Under the pieces are notes generated by a model. It was not told the DNA's origin, did not search any database, and saw only the letters and a program-made list of their open reading frames with translations. Shown in pieces: positions 9,465-18,715 of a stretch of 64,000 bases of DNA. How positions within the stretch are numbered: position 1 is the first letter of the stretch; the number at the start of each line of letters is the position of its first letter. Made by a program: the position numbers and the translations under genes. This DNA is from Verrucomicrobiales bacterium (GTDB lineage: Bacteria; Verrucomicrobiota; Verrucomicrobiia; Limisphaerales; UBA11320), in contig JAEUHE010000179.1 of the NCBI GenBank assembly GCA_016793885.1, positions 124,001-188,000 on the forward strand, in the 5' to 3' direction.

Positions 9465-9626
9465 GTGTCGGAAGGATCCGGCGTCCGGGCAGGGCGCAAG
9501 CGACTTTCCGCATAGGAAGAGAATCAGGGATCGAGCCCAGGCAGAGACCGCTGAGAGGCACAGCGGTGGGTTCTCCCTGTGGTGGGTGGGCCGGTGGTCG
9601 CGTGTCGCGTCCACCGGCCTCTTCCT
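9465..9626 (+). ncRNA. putative sigma-54-driven small RNA
   Basis: About 160 bases from the predicted sigma-54 start to a terminator-like hairpin. The stretch can fold: GGAAAGT (9459-9465) pairs with ACTTTCC near 9503-9509, CCGCTG/CAGCGG form a 6-bp stem with a 7-base loop (about 9549-9567), and the terminal stem follows. The first stem begins slightly before the predicted start, so either the start or the fold is off by a few bases. It matches no RNA family I recognise, and the call rests only on the order promoter, structure, terminator. Confidence 0.4.
9589..9626 (+). terminator. hairpin followed by a pyrimidine tail
   Basis: GGCCGGTGG (9589-9597) and CCACCGGCC (9611-9619) form a perfect 9-bp stem around a 13-base loop, followed by TCTTCCT. 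It fits an intrinsic terminator for plus-strand transcription, although the tail is only moderately T-rich. On the minus strand the stem has no T-run. Confidence 0.5.
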
Positions 9627-9658
9627 ATGAACCGGTTGCTCGCTTCTTCGAATGAATG

Positions 9659-10603
9659 CTAGGAAGGAACCGGGACCTTCTTGATGAGGTCCTTTACGAG
9701 CGACTCGGGGCTGCCGCCGGAGAAGCGGGCTTGCTGCTCCAGCACTAACCGGTGAGCGATCACCGAAACCGCCACTTCTTGCACCTGATCAGGAGTCACG
9801 AAGTCTTGGCCGTCGAACAAGGCCAGCGCCTGGGCCGCCTTCACCAGCGCGATGGATGCTCGCGGGCTCGCTCCGAGCTGCACCCCTGCCAACCCGCGCG
9901 TCGCCGCCGTCAACCGCACCACATAGTGTTTGAGCTCATCGCTGACCCGAACGGAGGTGACCGCTTGCTTCAATTCCAAAACCTGTTGCTCCGTGACGCA
10001 CGGGCCCAGGGTCTCGATCGGATGGCTCTTCTCCTGGGCGCTGAGGATCGCCACCTCCTGCGCCTCCGTTACGTAACCCAGGCTAAATCTCATCGCGAAG
10101 CGGTCCATCTGCGCCTCGGGCAGTGGATAGGTCCCGCGAAACTCCACCGGGTTCTCCGTGGCAATGACGAAAAAGAGTCGCGGCAGCACGCGACGCTCGC
10201 CCTCTACGGTGACCTGGCCTTCGGCCATCGCCTCGAGCAGGGCCGACTGCGTTCGCGGGGAGGCTCGGTTGATCTCATCTGCCAGCAGGATATTGGTGAA
10301 AATTGGACCCTCGTGAAAACGAAACTCCTGATCCCGCTGGTTGTAAATCGAGACTCCTAGAATGTCGGAAGGCAGGAGGTCCGGAGTAAACTGCACCCGC
10401 CGAAAGCGAGTGTTGATCGATTGAGCCAAGGCTTTGGCCAACGTGGTTTTTCCGGTCCCGGGAAAATCCTCCAACAACACATGCCCTCCGGTGAACAAGG
10501 AGGCGAAGAGTTTGCGCAGGGCCACCTCCTGCCCATGGATGACCTGGCCGATGTTCCCTACCAGGCGCTGATAAACCTCCCGAGGAGGAAGAGTCTCATT
10601 CAT
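9659..10603 (-). CDS. MoxR-family AAA+ ATPase
   Basis: 314 residues from the ATG at 10603 (MNETLPPREVYQRLVGNIG). The frame is open ten codons further up. Walker A is GTGKTTLA (about residue 48), Walker B is LLADEINRASPRTQSALLEAMAEGQVT, followed by ATENPVEFRGTYPLPEAQMDRFAMR, the conserved MoxR block. MoxR ATPases act as chaperone-like factors, usually with von Willebrand A and DUF58 partners encoded next door. No such partner is here. It lies 56 bases after aroC on the same strand and is probably co-transcribed with it. The family is certain; the target is unknown. Confidence 0.93.
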   Translation of the reverse strand: MNETLPPREVYQRLVGNIGQVIHGQEVALRKLFASLFTGGHVLLEDFPGTGKTTLAKALAQSINTRFRRVQFTPDLLPSDILGVSIYNQRDQEFRFHEGPIFTNILLADEINRASPRTQSALLEAMAEGQVTVEGERRVLPRLFFVIATENPVEFRGTYPLPEAQMDRFAMRFSLGYVTEAQEVAILSAQEKSHPIETLGPCVTEQQVLELKQAVTSVRVSDELKHYVVRLTAATRGLAGVQLGASPRASIALVKAAQALALFDGQDFVTPDQVQEVAVSVIAHRLVLEQQARFSGGSPESLVKDLIKKVPVPS

Positions 10604-10659
10604 GCAAAACCTAGAATCCCGCCGCAACGGCACCCGACTTCATTCAATTGGACACCCGA

Positions 10660-11757
10660 TCACCGCTTTCGTTTCGGCCATTCGTTTTGCGCCCGATGGC
10701 GCAGGGCGTGGTCCAAGAGCACGAGTGCCGTCATGGCTTCCACCATGGGCACCGCCCGGGGAAGCACACAGGGGTCATGTCGGCCCCGACCCTTGAGGGT
10801 GGTGTTATGATACTTCACATCCACTGTGTCCTGCTCATGCATTACGGTCGCCACCGGCTTGAACGCCACTCGGAAATAAATGGTTTCTCCGTTGGAGATC
10901 CCCCCCTGGACGCCTCCTGACCGGTTGGTCACCGTTCGGACCTTCCCCCCGCGCATGCGAAAGGCGTCGTTGTGCTGCCGGCCGGTCAGCTCGATGCCAT
11001 CAAAACCGCTGCCGACATCAAACCCTTTGGAAGCCGGCAGGCTTAACATGGCTTTGCCCAGATCCGCTTCCAGGCGATCAAACACTGGGCTCCCCCATCC
11101 CGCAGGGACTCCGCGGGCGACGCCCCCCACTATCCCGCCGACGCTGTCACCCGCCGACCTCATCTTTTCGATCAGCCGGATCATCCGCCGTGCGGCCGCT
11201 GGATCGGGACAGCGGACGATGTTGGACTCCACTTCCTTCAAAGACACTCGATCCGCATCGACCTTTCCTTCGATCGATTGCACTTGTTTCACGAAAGCCA
11301 GGACCTCGACCCCGAATCGCTCTTGCAGGACTTTTTTGGCGATCGCTCCCGCCGCCACGCGGCCGATCGTTTCCCGCGCGCTGCTCCGTCCCCCGCCCTG
11401 CCAGTTCCGCAAGCCGTACTTGGCGAAATAGGTGTAGTCGGCATGCGAGGGGCGAAACTTGGTCGCCATTTCGCTGTAGGCTTCCGGGCGGGCATCGGTA
11501 TTCGACACCATCAGGGAGATGGGAGTGCCCAAGGTGAGCCCCTCGAAGACGCCCGACAAAATGCGGACGGTATCCGCTTCCTTGCGGGGCGTGGTGATTT
11601 TCGATTGGCCGGGCCGACGCCGATCCAAGTCTGGCTGAATATCGGTCTCAGCCAGCTCGATACCCGGCGGACACCCGTCCACCACCACCCCAACACCGCC
11701 CCCGTGAGATTCACCCCAGGTGGTGATGCGAAACAAATGACCGAACGTATTCGCCAT
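10660..11757 (-). CDS. aroC: chorismate synthase
   Basis: 365 residues from the ATG at 11757 ([19 protein letters not shown]); a TTG six codons upstream is less likely. Last step of the shikimate pathway: loss of phosphate from 5-enolpyruvylshikimate-3-phosphate to give chorismate, needing reduced FMN. Signature blocks are [21 protein letters not shown], the basic [46 protein letters not shown] and [23 protein letters not shown], in the standard order and at full length. It is divergent from the xylose-isomerase homologue. Confidence 0.98.
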   Translation of the reverse strand: MANTFGHLFRITTWGESHGGGVGVVVDGCPPGIELAETDIQPDLDRRRPGQSKITTPRKEADTVRILSGVFEGLTLGTPISLMVSNTDARPEAYSEMATKFRPSHADYTYFAKYGLRNWQGGGRSSARETIGRVAAGAIAKKVLQERFGVEVLAFVKQVQSIEGKVDADRVSLKEVESNIVRCPDPAAARRMIRLIEKMRSAGDSVGGIVGGVARGVPAGWGSPVFDRLEADLGKAMLSLPASKGFDVGSGFDGIELTGRQHNDAFRMRGGKVRTVTNRSGGVQGGISNGETIYFRVAFKPVATVMHEQDTVDVKYHNTTLKGRGRHDPCVLPRAVPMVEAMTALVLLDHALRHRAQNEWPKRKR

Positions 11758-11867
11758 GACCACTATGGTGCTCAAGGCCTTCGGAAGATATCAATCCGAA
11801 AGGCATCATCTTTCCTCTTCCATTCCCCCCGGGACCCAGCCTATTTTCGGCCCCCAACATTTTCTTT

Positions 11868-12905
11868 ATGGCTAAAAAGCATCCTTATCGTTTCTGTTTT
11901 GGTCCTTGGAACATCAGCGAGGGCGCGGATCCCTACGGACCCACCACTCGGCCGGCCCAATCCTTCGATTGGAAATTGAGCGCCCTGAAGGAGCTGGGCT
12001 TCGATGCCATGATGTTCCACGACGACGACGCGGTGCCCGATATCGACACCAAGAGCCACAGCCAGGTTCTCAAGGAAGCGAAGCAGCTGCGTAAACGACT
12101 CGACGACGCCGGAATCGCCGCCGAGATGGTCGCTCCTCGCCTCTGGTTCAGCCCCATGACCATTGATGGCGCCTACACCAGCAACGACAAGAAGTGCCGG
12201 CAATACGCCATCGACCGCTCGCTCCAGTCGATCGACATCGCCAAAGTTCTGGGGACTGATCTTTTGGTGCTGTGGCTCGCCCGCGAGGGAACCTACCTTC
12301 GTGAGGCCAAGAACGGCCTGCGCAGCGTGGAACTGCTGGTGGAAGCCTTCGATAAGATGCTGGCTCATGATCGCAAGATCCGCCTGGCGATTGAGCCCAA
12401 GCCCAACGAACCCATGGACCACGCCTACGTGCCCACCATCGGCCACGTGCTGGCGGTCGCGAGCCAGACGCGCGATCCGAAACGGACCGGCGCTCTGATC
12501 GAAAGCGCTCACTGCATCCTGGCGGGGCTGGACCCGGCCGACGAATTCGAGTTCGCCATGTCCTTCGGCAAGTTGTGGTCGGTTCATCTGAACGACCAGA
12601 ACGGGCTCAAGTATGACCAGGACAAACCGTTCGGCAGCGCCAACCTGCGTTCCGCGTTCAATCAGGTTCGGGTCCTGCACCGCAATGGCTTTGGCAAGAA
12701 TGGCGAGTATGTCTGCTTTGACGTTCATCCGTTCCGGACAACCAAGGTGGAACACTGGCTGGCGCATCTGGACAACAGCCGTCGGACCTTCCTCCGCCTG
12801 CTCGAGAAGGTTCAAACGTTCGATGAGAAAGCCGCTCAGGCACTCATCACCCAGCGCGACTACCAGGCGCTCGACCAGATGGTCATCGAGCATCTGCTGG
12901 GTTAG
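11868..12905 (+). CDS. class-I xylose isomerase homologue with altered active-site residues
   Basis: 345 residues. It aligns by eye without gaps over long stretches to actinobacterial-type xylose isomerase. Shared blocks are [23 protein letters not shown], the metal-site [19 protein letters not shown] (Glu and His ligands), [13 protein letters not shown] and the C-terminal [11 protein letters not shown]. Two positions differ. The catalytic histidine of the family's LFTHPVF block is Ser here (RLWFSPM), and the metal-binding Asp of the DLNGQ block appears as His (HLNDQNG). The enzyme may therefore isomerise or epimerise another sugar, or use altered chemistry. It stands alone, divergent from aroC and 86 bases before ribH. 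The fold assignment is firm; the reaction is open. Confidence 0.85.
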   Translation: MAKKHPYRFCFGPWNISEGADPYGPTTRPAQSFDWKLSALKELGFDAMMFHDDDAVPDIDTKSHSQVLKEAKQLRKRLDDAGIAAEMVAPRLWFSPMTIDGAYTSNDKKCRQYAIDRSLQSIDIAKVLGTDLLVLWLAREGTYLREAKNGLRSVELLVEAFDKMLAHDRKIRLAIEPKPNEPMDHAYVPTIGHVLAVASQTRDPKRTGALIESAHCILAGLDPADEFEFAMSFGKLWSVHLNDQNGLKYDQDKPFGSANLRSAFNQVRVLHRNGFGKNGEYVCFDVHPFRTTKVEHWLAHLDNSRRTFLRLLEKVQTFDEKAAQALITQRDYQALDQMVIEHLLG

Positions 12906-12991
12906 TGGCGCCCGGTCCTGGGGTGGGTTTCCAGGGGACTCGGAAGACTCTCCTGGCACCTAACACCTGGCACCTGGCAAACCGCACTCTT

Positions 12992-13465
12992 ATGCTCCAA
13001 ACTATCAAACCTCTTCGTAAGTCCAAGAAGGCCGGGGGCCATTTTGCCATCGTCGCTTCCACCTACAACGCGCGCTATGTGGACAGCATGCTGAAGGCAG
13101 CGGAGGCCACCCTCAAGCGGGCGGGAGTGGCGGAGATCGAAGTGATTCGAGTGCCGGGAGCATTCGAGATCCCCGTGGTGGCATCGGCCCTGGCTCGGCG
13201 TCTCAACCCGAGGGTATCGGCTATCATCGCGCTGGGGGTGATCCTTCGGGGCGCCACCACTCACGCCCAGCACATCGGCGAGAGCGTCACGCAAGCATTG
13301 GTCTCGATCCAGGTTCAGAGTTTGATCCCCGTCATCCATGAGGTTCTACTCCTCGAGAACGAGCAGCAAGCCCGCGAACGCTGCTTGGACCCCAAACGCA
13401 ACCGTGGCCTGGAAGCCGCGCAAACCGCTCTGCAGATGGCCGAGATCATGCGGCGGGTGGGTTAG
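12992..13465 (+). CDS. ribH: 6,7-dimethyl-8-ribityllumazine synthase
   Basis: 157 residues from the ATG at 12992. The frame extends upstream to a GTG overlapping the previous stop, but that part looks non-coding. It condenses 5-amino-6-ribitylaminouracil with 3,4-dihydroxybutanone phosphate, the penultimate step of riboflavin synthesis, and normally forms a 60-mer or pentamer. Seen here: [35 protein letters not shown] and [18 protein letters not shown] with the catalytic-region His, then [12 protein letters not shown], where relatives have LTTENxEQA. Length is standard. The neighbour on the same strand is lipA, 62 bases downstream. Confidence 0.95.
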   Translation: MLQTIKPLRKSKKAGGHFAIVASTYNARYVDSMLKAAEATLKRAGVAEIEVIRVPGAFEIPVVASALARRLNPRVSAIIALGVILRGATTHAQHIGESVTQALVSIQVQSLIPVIHEVLLLENEQQARERCLDPKRNRGLEAAQTALQMAEIMRRVG

Positions 13466-13527
13466 CGTCCCCCCCTCAAGTCCTTATTTGATTCCTGCCA
13501 CGAACTGGCTTTAATGGACTCCGCTGG

Positions 13528-14457
13528 ATGGAAAAACGATTCCGTTCCCGCTTGGACTATTTTGAACTGATGAGCTGTTCCACCGAAACAATCGTGCCGT
13601 TGCGCCCTCGTTTACCCGAATGGCTCCGCACGAAGCTGCCCACCAACAACACCTTCGCCCAAACCCGCGGACTGCTCCAGGACCTTCAGCTGCACACCGT
13701 CTGCGAAAGCGCCAAATGCCCGAACCATTGGGAGTGTTGGAGCAAGGGCACTGCGACCTTCATGATCGCGGGGGATCGCTGCACTCGGGCCTGTGGATTC
13801 TGCGCCGTCTCAACGGCCAAGCCGCTCGCGCTCGAAGCGGATGAACCGGCCCGGGTGGCCGAGGCCACCGCGCGGATGAAGCTGCGTCACGTGGTGATCA
13901 CGGCCGTGGCTCGTGATGACATCCCCGATGGCGGCGCGGAGCACTTTCGGCTCACCATCGAAGCTGTCCGCCAGCGCAACCCCGGCATCGTCATCGAAGT
14001 TCTGGTGCCGGATTTTCTCGATAAGGATGCGTCGATCGATGCCGTCCTGGCCGCGCGACCGGAGGTCTACAATCACAATCTGGAAACCGTGCGCCGACTC
14101 ACCCCCAGTGTGCGCAGCCGGGCGACCTACGATCGGTCCCTGCGTGTCTTGGAAAAGGTGAAGCAGCGGTGCCCCTACCCGATCAGCACCAAGTCGGGGA
14201 TCATGCTTGGCTTGGGCGAAACCGAGCCGGAGCTGATTCAGGCGATGCGGGACCTGCGCGAGGTTCAGTGCGATGTTCTCACTCTGGGCCAGTATCTCCA
14301 GCCCACCCTCAAACACCTGCCGGTGGTCGAATTTATTCCGCCGTCCAAGTTCGAAGAATACGGCGAGCTGGCTCGTTCGTTGGGTTTTGTCCACGTGGCC
14401 AGCGGCCCGATGGTGCGCAGTTCCTATCACGCGGATGAGTTTCATCCGGCGACCTGA
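13528..14457 (+). CDS. lipA: lipoyl synthase (radical SAM)
   Basis: 309 residues from the first ATG; a second ATG at 13570 would remove a non-conserved 14-residue N-terminus. It inserts two sulfurs into octanoyl groups on lipoyl domains. Both iron-sulfur motifs are present: the auxiliary cluster CESAKCPNHWEC and the radical-SAM CTRACGFC. Also seen are ARDDIPDGGAEHF, VYNHNLETVRRL and KSGIMLGLGE. The RSSYHADEF motif near the C-terminus carries the serine known to ligate the auxiliary cluster. It is convergent with the proline-rich protein gene that follows. Confidence 0.97.
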   Translation: MEKRFRSRLDYFELMSCSTETIVPLRPRLPEWLRTKLPTNNTFAQTRGLLQDLQLHTVCESAKCPNHWECWSKGTATFMIAGDRCTRACGFCAVSTAKPLALEADEPARVAEATARMKLRHVVITAVARDDIPDGGAEHFRLTIEAVRQRNPGIVIEVLVPDFLDKDASIDAVLAARPEVYNHNLETVRRLTPSVRSRATYDRSLRVLEKVKQRCPYPISTKSGIMLGLGETEPELIQAMRDLREVQCDVLTLGQYLQPTLKHLPVVEFIPPSKFEEYGELARSLGFVHVASGPMVRSSYHADEFHPAT

Positions 14458-14473
14458 TGCGGGACACCGGCGA

Positions 14474-15463
14474 TTATTGACCGGTAGCCGTTTGCCGCGT
14501 AGGGACTATCGGAGGTTCCAAGTGCGGGATTTCAAAGCGTGGAACCATGCCGCGTCGGTCCGGTCGTGGTGTCGGGGCGGTGGCAGACGCTGGGGTCCGA
14601 GTGTCGCGCGTCGGGATACCTCCACCCGAGGTGCTTACGCCGGTGTTATAGCTGACCGCTCCGGAGTTTCCGTAGCTCGTCGGCTGAGCGCTGGACGCGC
14701 CACTGTCTGAAACAAAAACCCTGCCCCGGCCACCCGGGCGTTGGACGACGTCGTTGTCGCCTCCTCCGCCGATAATCACGGAGCCGGAGTTTTCCAAGGC
14801 TGCGTTTCCAGCACCATTGACGGCCGCAGGATTGGGAGCATTGAGGTTGGGTTGCGGTACCCCTGGAATGCGTGGGCCACCGGGCGGATTAAACCCGGGC
14901 TGTCCGGGCAGCCCCCCCGGCGGTGGCGTGGCGGGGCCAGCCTCGATCTTGGCAAAGGTCATGTTCGTAAACTGACCGTTGTTGTTGATCTTCACAAACT
15001 TGGTGCCGATATCGATCGTCAAGACCTCCACATTGTCGGTCGCTTCACCCTCGGTGAGGCTCACATACTTGGGCTGCTTATTAGGCCCCTGTTCGGTCAG
15101 GACAAGATAAGCCTTCTTCTTGCCCCTCAGGTCGGTAAGCCCGGTCAGCTTGACGGTGATCGGAGGTGGGGGCGGCGGCGGAGGAGGCGCGTCCTGAGGC
15201 GGCGGAGGCGGGGGAGGAAGCAGAGCAAACGCGTTGCGTTCCACGATCCGACGGAACGGGTTGTCGTTGGGAGGGGCCGCGGGAGCACCGTCCGCGGGTT
15301 GCTCCGAAGGTGAGGCCGGAGCCAGCTCGCCGGGCGGAGGTGCATCAGTTTGGTCCCCAGATACTTCCGGTGTATCTGCGGGATCCTGCGCGAGCGCCGA
15401 TCCGATGGCCAGCACCGAGACTCCCAGGACCCAACTCCGCATCCGTTGTTGCGAGGTCTTCAT
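14474..15463 (-). CDS. exported proline-rich protein with a small C-ring/GspC/PilP-like core
   Basis: 329 residues from the ATG at 15463, which has an AGGAAG ribosome site just upstream. A signal peptide (MKTSQQRMRSWVLGVSVLAIGSALAQ) is followed by a low-complexity Pro/Ala region. Next comes NPFRRIVERNAFALLPPPPPPP, and then a compact segment: ITVKLTGLTDLRGKKKAYLVL, KYVSLTEGE, VEVLTIDIGTKFVKINNNGQ. The pattern 'RNAFAL...L.G....G...A.L......' resembles the periplasmic domain of type II secretion GspC and pilus PilP proteins, but no secretion gene is adjacent. The C-terminal third is Gly/Pro/Ser-rich and probably disordered. I do not recognise a specific function. Confidence 0.75.
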   Translation of the reverse strand: MKTSQQRMRSWVLGVSVLAIGSALAQDPADTPEVSGDQTDAPPPGELAPASPSEQPADGAPAAPPNDNPFRRIVERNAFALLPPPPPPPQDAPPPPPPPPPITVKLTGLTDLRGKKKAYLVLTEQGPNKQPKYVSLTEGEATDNVEVLTIDIGTKFVKINNNGQFTNMTFAKIEAGPATPPPGGLPGQPGFNPPGGPRIPGVPQPNLNAPNPAAVNGAGNAALENSGSVIIGGGGDNDVVQRPGGRGRVFVSDSGASSAQPTSYGNSGAVSYNTGVSTSGGGIPTRDTRTPASATAPTPRPDRRGMVPRFEIPHLEPPIVPTRQTATGQ

Positions 15464-15594
15464 TATTCTCTTCCTATAGGTTCCCACAATAATCGGTCCA
15501 ACACCAATAAGAATCTATGGTTGCGCGGCACTTGAGTTCGGTTGTGTGCTACCGCAAATCCCGGGTCCCTGCCGTCCTGTCTGCCCGTTGACAT

Positions 15595-15628
15595 AAAAAA
15601 GCGGCGGTAGAGTCGCCTCTGCCGCCGC
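15595..15628 (-). terminator. intrinsic terminator after ilvC
   Basis: On the minus strand, 12-base GC-rich arms (15601-15612 and 15617-15628, one mismatch) around a four-base loop are followed directly by six Ts (15595-15600). It begins 22 bases after the ilvC stop and should end the ilvN-ilvC transcript. Confidence 0.9.
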
Positions 15629-15650
15629 TCCTGATAAATGAATCGGCTGA

Positions 15651-16676
<1,026 letters not shown>

Positions 16677-16731
16677 GGGTTCGATTGAGTGTTAGGAGTT
16701 GGTGTTAAAATGGTTTTTCGAAGGCGGCGCG

Positions 16732-17205
16732 TTACTTCCGAGCCAGGGCGACCTTGCCGGTGCGGGTGAGTTCCTGCACGCCGAAGGTCTGCATCAGCTC
16801 GATGAATTTCTCGATCTTGCTCTCATCACCCGTCACTTCGATGGTGAGGCTGGCGGGTTGAACATCGACGATCTTGGCGCGGAAGATATCGGCAATCTGC
16901 ATGACATCGGCCCGTGTCTTGGACTCCACCTTGACTTTGATGAGGACCAGTTCGCGGTCGACATACTCCCCTTCTCGAAAGTCCTGGACCTTGATCACAT
17001 TGACCAGCTTGTTGAGTTGCTTGACGATCTGCTCCACGGTCGCATCGTCGCCGCGAGTCACGATGGTCATACGGGAACTCTTGGGATCGTGAGTCGGAGC
17101 TACGTTCAACGAGTCGATGTTGTAGCCGCGGCCGCTAAAGAGCCCGGCCACGCGCGTCAGCACGCCGAACTTATTCTCCACCAAGACTGAAATGGTGTGT
17201 CGCAT
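16732..17205 (-). CDS. ilvN: acetolactate synthase, small regulatory subunit
   Basis: 157 residues from the ATG at 17205 (MRHTISVLVENKFGVLTRVAGLFSGRGYNIDSLNV). The upstream 15 codons of the open frame run into the attenuator terminator, and I reject them. It carries the N-terminal ACT domain (about 2-75) that binds valine for feedback inhibition and the C-terminal ACT-like domain (about 85-157). It normally pairs with the catalytic IlvB, which is not adjacent here. The leader sequence upstream has the features of transcription attenuation. Confidence 0.96.
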   Translation of the reverse strand: MRHTISVLVENKFGVLTRVAGLFSGRGYNIDSLNVAPTHDPKSSRMTIVTRGDDATVEQIVKQLNKLVNVIKVQDFREGEYVDRELVLIKVKVESKTRADVMQIADIFRAKIVDVQPASLTIEVTGDESKIEKFIELMQTFGVQELTRTGKVALARK

Positions 17206-17230
17206 AGTGTTATGTTCTTCTCTACAAATC

Positions 17231-17264
17231 AAAAAACCCGCGTCCCTCACCAGGGATCAGCGGG
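17231..17264 (-). terminator. attenuator terminator in the ilvN leader
   Basis: Minus-strand order: CCCGC, 4 bases, CCCT, loop GGTG, AGGG, 2 bases, GCGGG, then six Ts (17231-17236). It lies between the leader peptide stop and the ilvN start, 26 bases before the ATG. A GCGGC just after the leader stop can pair with GCCGC immediately upstream of this stem, giving a plausible competing antiterminator fold. Confidence 0.88.
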
Positions 17265-17301
17265 CGGCCTGTGAGCTCTGGAACCAAGCACCCAAGCCGC
17301 G

Positions 17302-17358
17302 TCAGTCGCGTACAACGACGACAACGACTCGAACTACGGTGTTGGCCAAGAAAATCAT
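17302..17358 (-). CDS. ilv leader peptide (attenuation)
   Basis: An 18-codon frame, ATG at 17358 and TGA at 17304-17302, encodes MIFLANTVVRVVVVVVRD. Eight of 18 residues are valine, six of them consecutive, and one Ile and one Leu are present. It sits 96 bases before ilvN with a Rho-independent terminator in between, the classical layout of amino-acid attenuation: ribosome stalling at Val codons when charged tRNA-Val is scarce should favour an antiterminator. The peptide and terminator are seen directly; the mechanism is inferred from enteric and actinobacterial ilv operons. Confidence 0.88.
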   Translation of the reverse strand: MIFLANTVVRVVVVVVRD

Positions 17359-17488
17359 CGGGCGCAGAAGCTAATGAGAGTAGCGTCGGGGGTCAATGCT
17401 AGAATTTCAGTGGGTGTCGGGGCGCCCCCTCCCCCCTCCCAGAATCACCTCGACGCACGCGCCGGAACAGCTAGATTCCACCCTGCAT

Positions 17489-18715
17489 ATGTCACTACCC
17501 GCGCCTGCCGCGCCAGCCAAGATGAACCTGAGACGCCCGGACATTATGACCGAGGTGCAAGCTCAGGTGGTCGCACACTACCGCAGCGAACTCGTTGAGC
17601 GCATCCGGGCCGCTGGCGGAACCCTGACCCTGGGCGACCTCACCATCCGACTGGCGAAGGAGTTCGGCTTTTGCTACGGGGTAGAACGTGCCATCGATCT
17701 CGCTTACGCCGCCCGCAAGGCCTATCCCGATCGACGTATCGTGCTGCTGGGTGAGATCATCCACAACCCGGAGGTCAACGACCAGATCCGTCGCATGGGA
17801 ATCATGACCATCGCGAGCAAGCCCAGCGACGAGGAGATTATCCAACTCACCCCCGAGGATATCGTCATCATCCCGGCCTTCGGCACGGAGGTCGCCACCC
17901 GGCGCAAGCTTGAGGCCCGCGGCTGCGCGTTCGTGGACACCACCTGCGGTGACGTGATGAGCGTGTGGAAACGCGTGCGACAGTACTCCAAGGAGTCGGT
18001 AACGAGCATCATCCACGGAAAGTCCTGGCACGAGGAGACCCTCGCCACCAGCAGTCAGGCCACGGCCCAACCGGGGGGACACTACCTGGTCGTCTACAAC
18101 CTGGCCGAGACCGACTACGTTTGTCAGTACATTCTCAAAGGCGGTGACAAGCAGGAGTTCCTAACCCGCTTCAAAGGCGCTCATTCGCCCGGGTTCGATC
18201 CCGACGTTCATCTGACCGCGGTTGGCGTGGCGAACCAAACCACCATGCTTCGAGGTGAGACCGAAGAAGTGCAGCGACGCTTCCGAACCACCATGGAGTC
18301 GAAGTACGGTCCGGCCAATGTCGCGGAGCACTTTCGCTTCTTTGACACCATCTGCGGAGCCACCCAGGATCGGCAGGATGCCTTGGAGAAGCTGCTGCGC
18401 GAACCGCTCGCCCTGTTGATCGTGATCGGCGGATACAACTCCTCCAACACCTCCCACCTTGCCGAGATGGGCGAAGAGCGCCTGCCGACCTTCTTCATCA
18501 AGAACGCGGCCAAAATGGTGAGCACCGATCTGATCGTCCATTTCGATCTGCACCAGAAGACAGAGGTCGAGACCAAAGGTTGGTTGCCCCCCGGGCCCAT
18601 CACGATCGGTGTGACCGCCGGCGCTTCGTGCCCGAACAACCTGATCGAAGATACGATCCGGCGGCTCTTTGACCTGCGGGGTGCGTCGCTCTCCCAGGTT
18701 CCGGTGGTCCAGTGA
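17489..18715 (+). CDS. ispH: 4-hydroxy-3-methylbut-2-enyl diphosphate reductase (long, cyanobacterial/plant-like form)
   Basis: 408 residues from ATG 17489; the frame is open to 17396 and an ATG at 17522 is also possible. Last step of the MEP pathway, making IPP and DMAPP with a [4Fe-4S] cluster. The three cluster cysteines are in EFGFCYGVERAIDLAY, VDTTCGDVMSVWKRVRQY and TAGASCPNNLIEDTIRRL. HNPEVNDQIRRMG and IGGYNSSNTSHLAEM are also family blocks. The CGDV form and the length near 400 match the cyanobacterial and plant group rather than the roughly 310-residue E. coli type. Its TGA overlaps the ATG of the next gene. Confidence 0.95.
   Translation: MSLPAPAAPAKMNLRRPDIMTEVQAQVVAHYRSELVERIRAAGGTLTLGDLTIRLAKEFGFCYGVERAIDLAYAARKAYPDRRIVLLGEIIHNPEVNDQIRRMGIMTIASKPSDEEIIQLTPEDIVIIPAFGTEVATRRKLEARGCAFVDTTCGDVMSVWKRVRQYSKESVTSIIHGKSWHEETLATSSQATAQPGGHYLVVYNLAETDYVCQYILKGGDKQEFLTRFKGAHSPGFDPDVHLTAVGVANQTTMLRGETEEVQRRFRTTMESKYGPANVAEHFRFFDTICGATQDRQDALEKLLREPLALLIVIGGYNSSNTSHLAEMGEERLPTFFIKNAAKMVSTDLIVHFDLHQKTEVETKGWLPPGPITIGVTAGASCPNNLIEDTIRRLFDLRGASLSQVPVVQ

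Larger units (their letters stand above)
9318..9658. other. 341-bp intergenic region holding a candidate sigma-54 transcript
   Basis: Both flanking genes (aldo/keto reductase and moxR) lie on the minus strand. The plus strand here carries a sigma-54 promoter match, structured sequence and a terminator-like hairpin, listed separately. A plus-strand open frame across it has no recognisable protein features and poor composition. Confidence 0.5.

Noticed and set aside
9310-9630. 106-codon plus-strand frame as a protein gene
   Set aside because: No family motif or ribosome site, and it crosses the sigma-54 promoter match and the terminator hairpin.
12950-12985. Repeated CACCTGGCAC words before ribH
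   Set aside because: Short low-complexity repetition only; no hairpin, promoter or riboswitch core.
17396-17488. Upstream start for ispH at 17396
   Set aside because: The added 31 residues are Pro-rich, unlike any IspH, and lie in the divergent promoter region next to the ilv leader.
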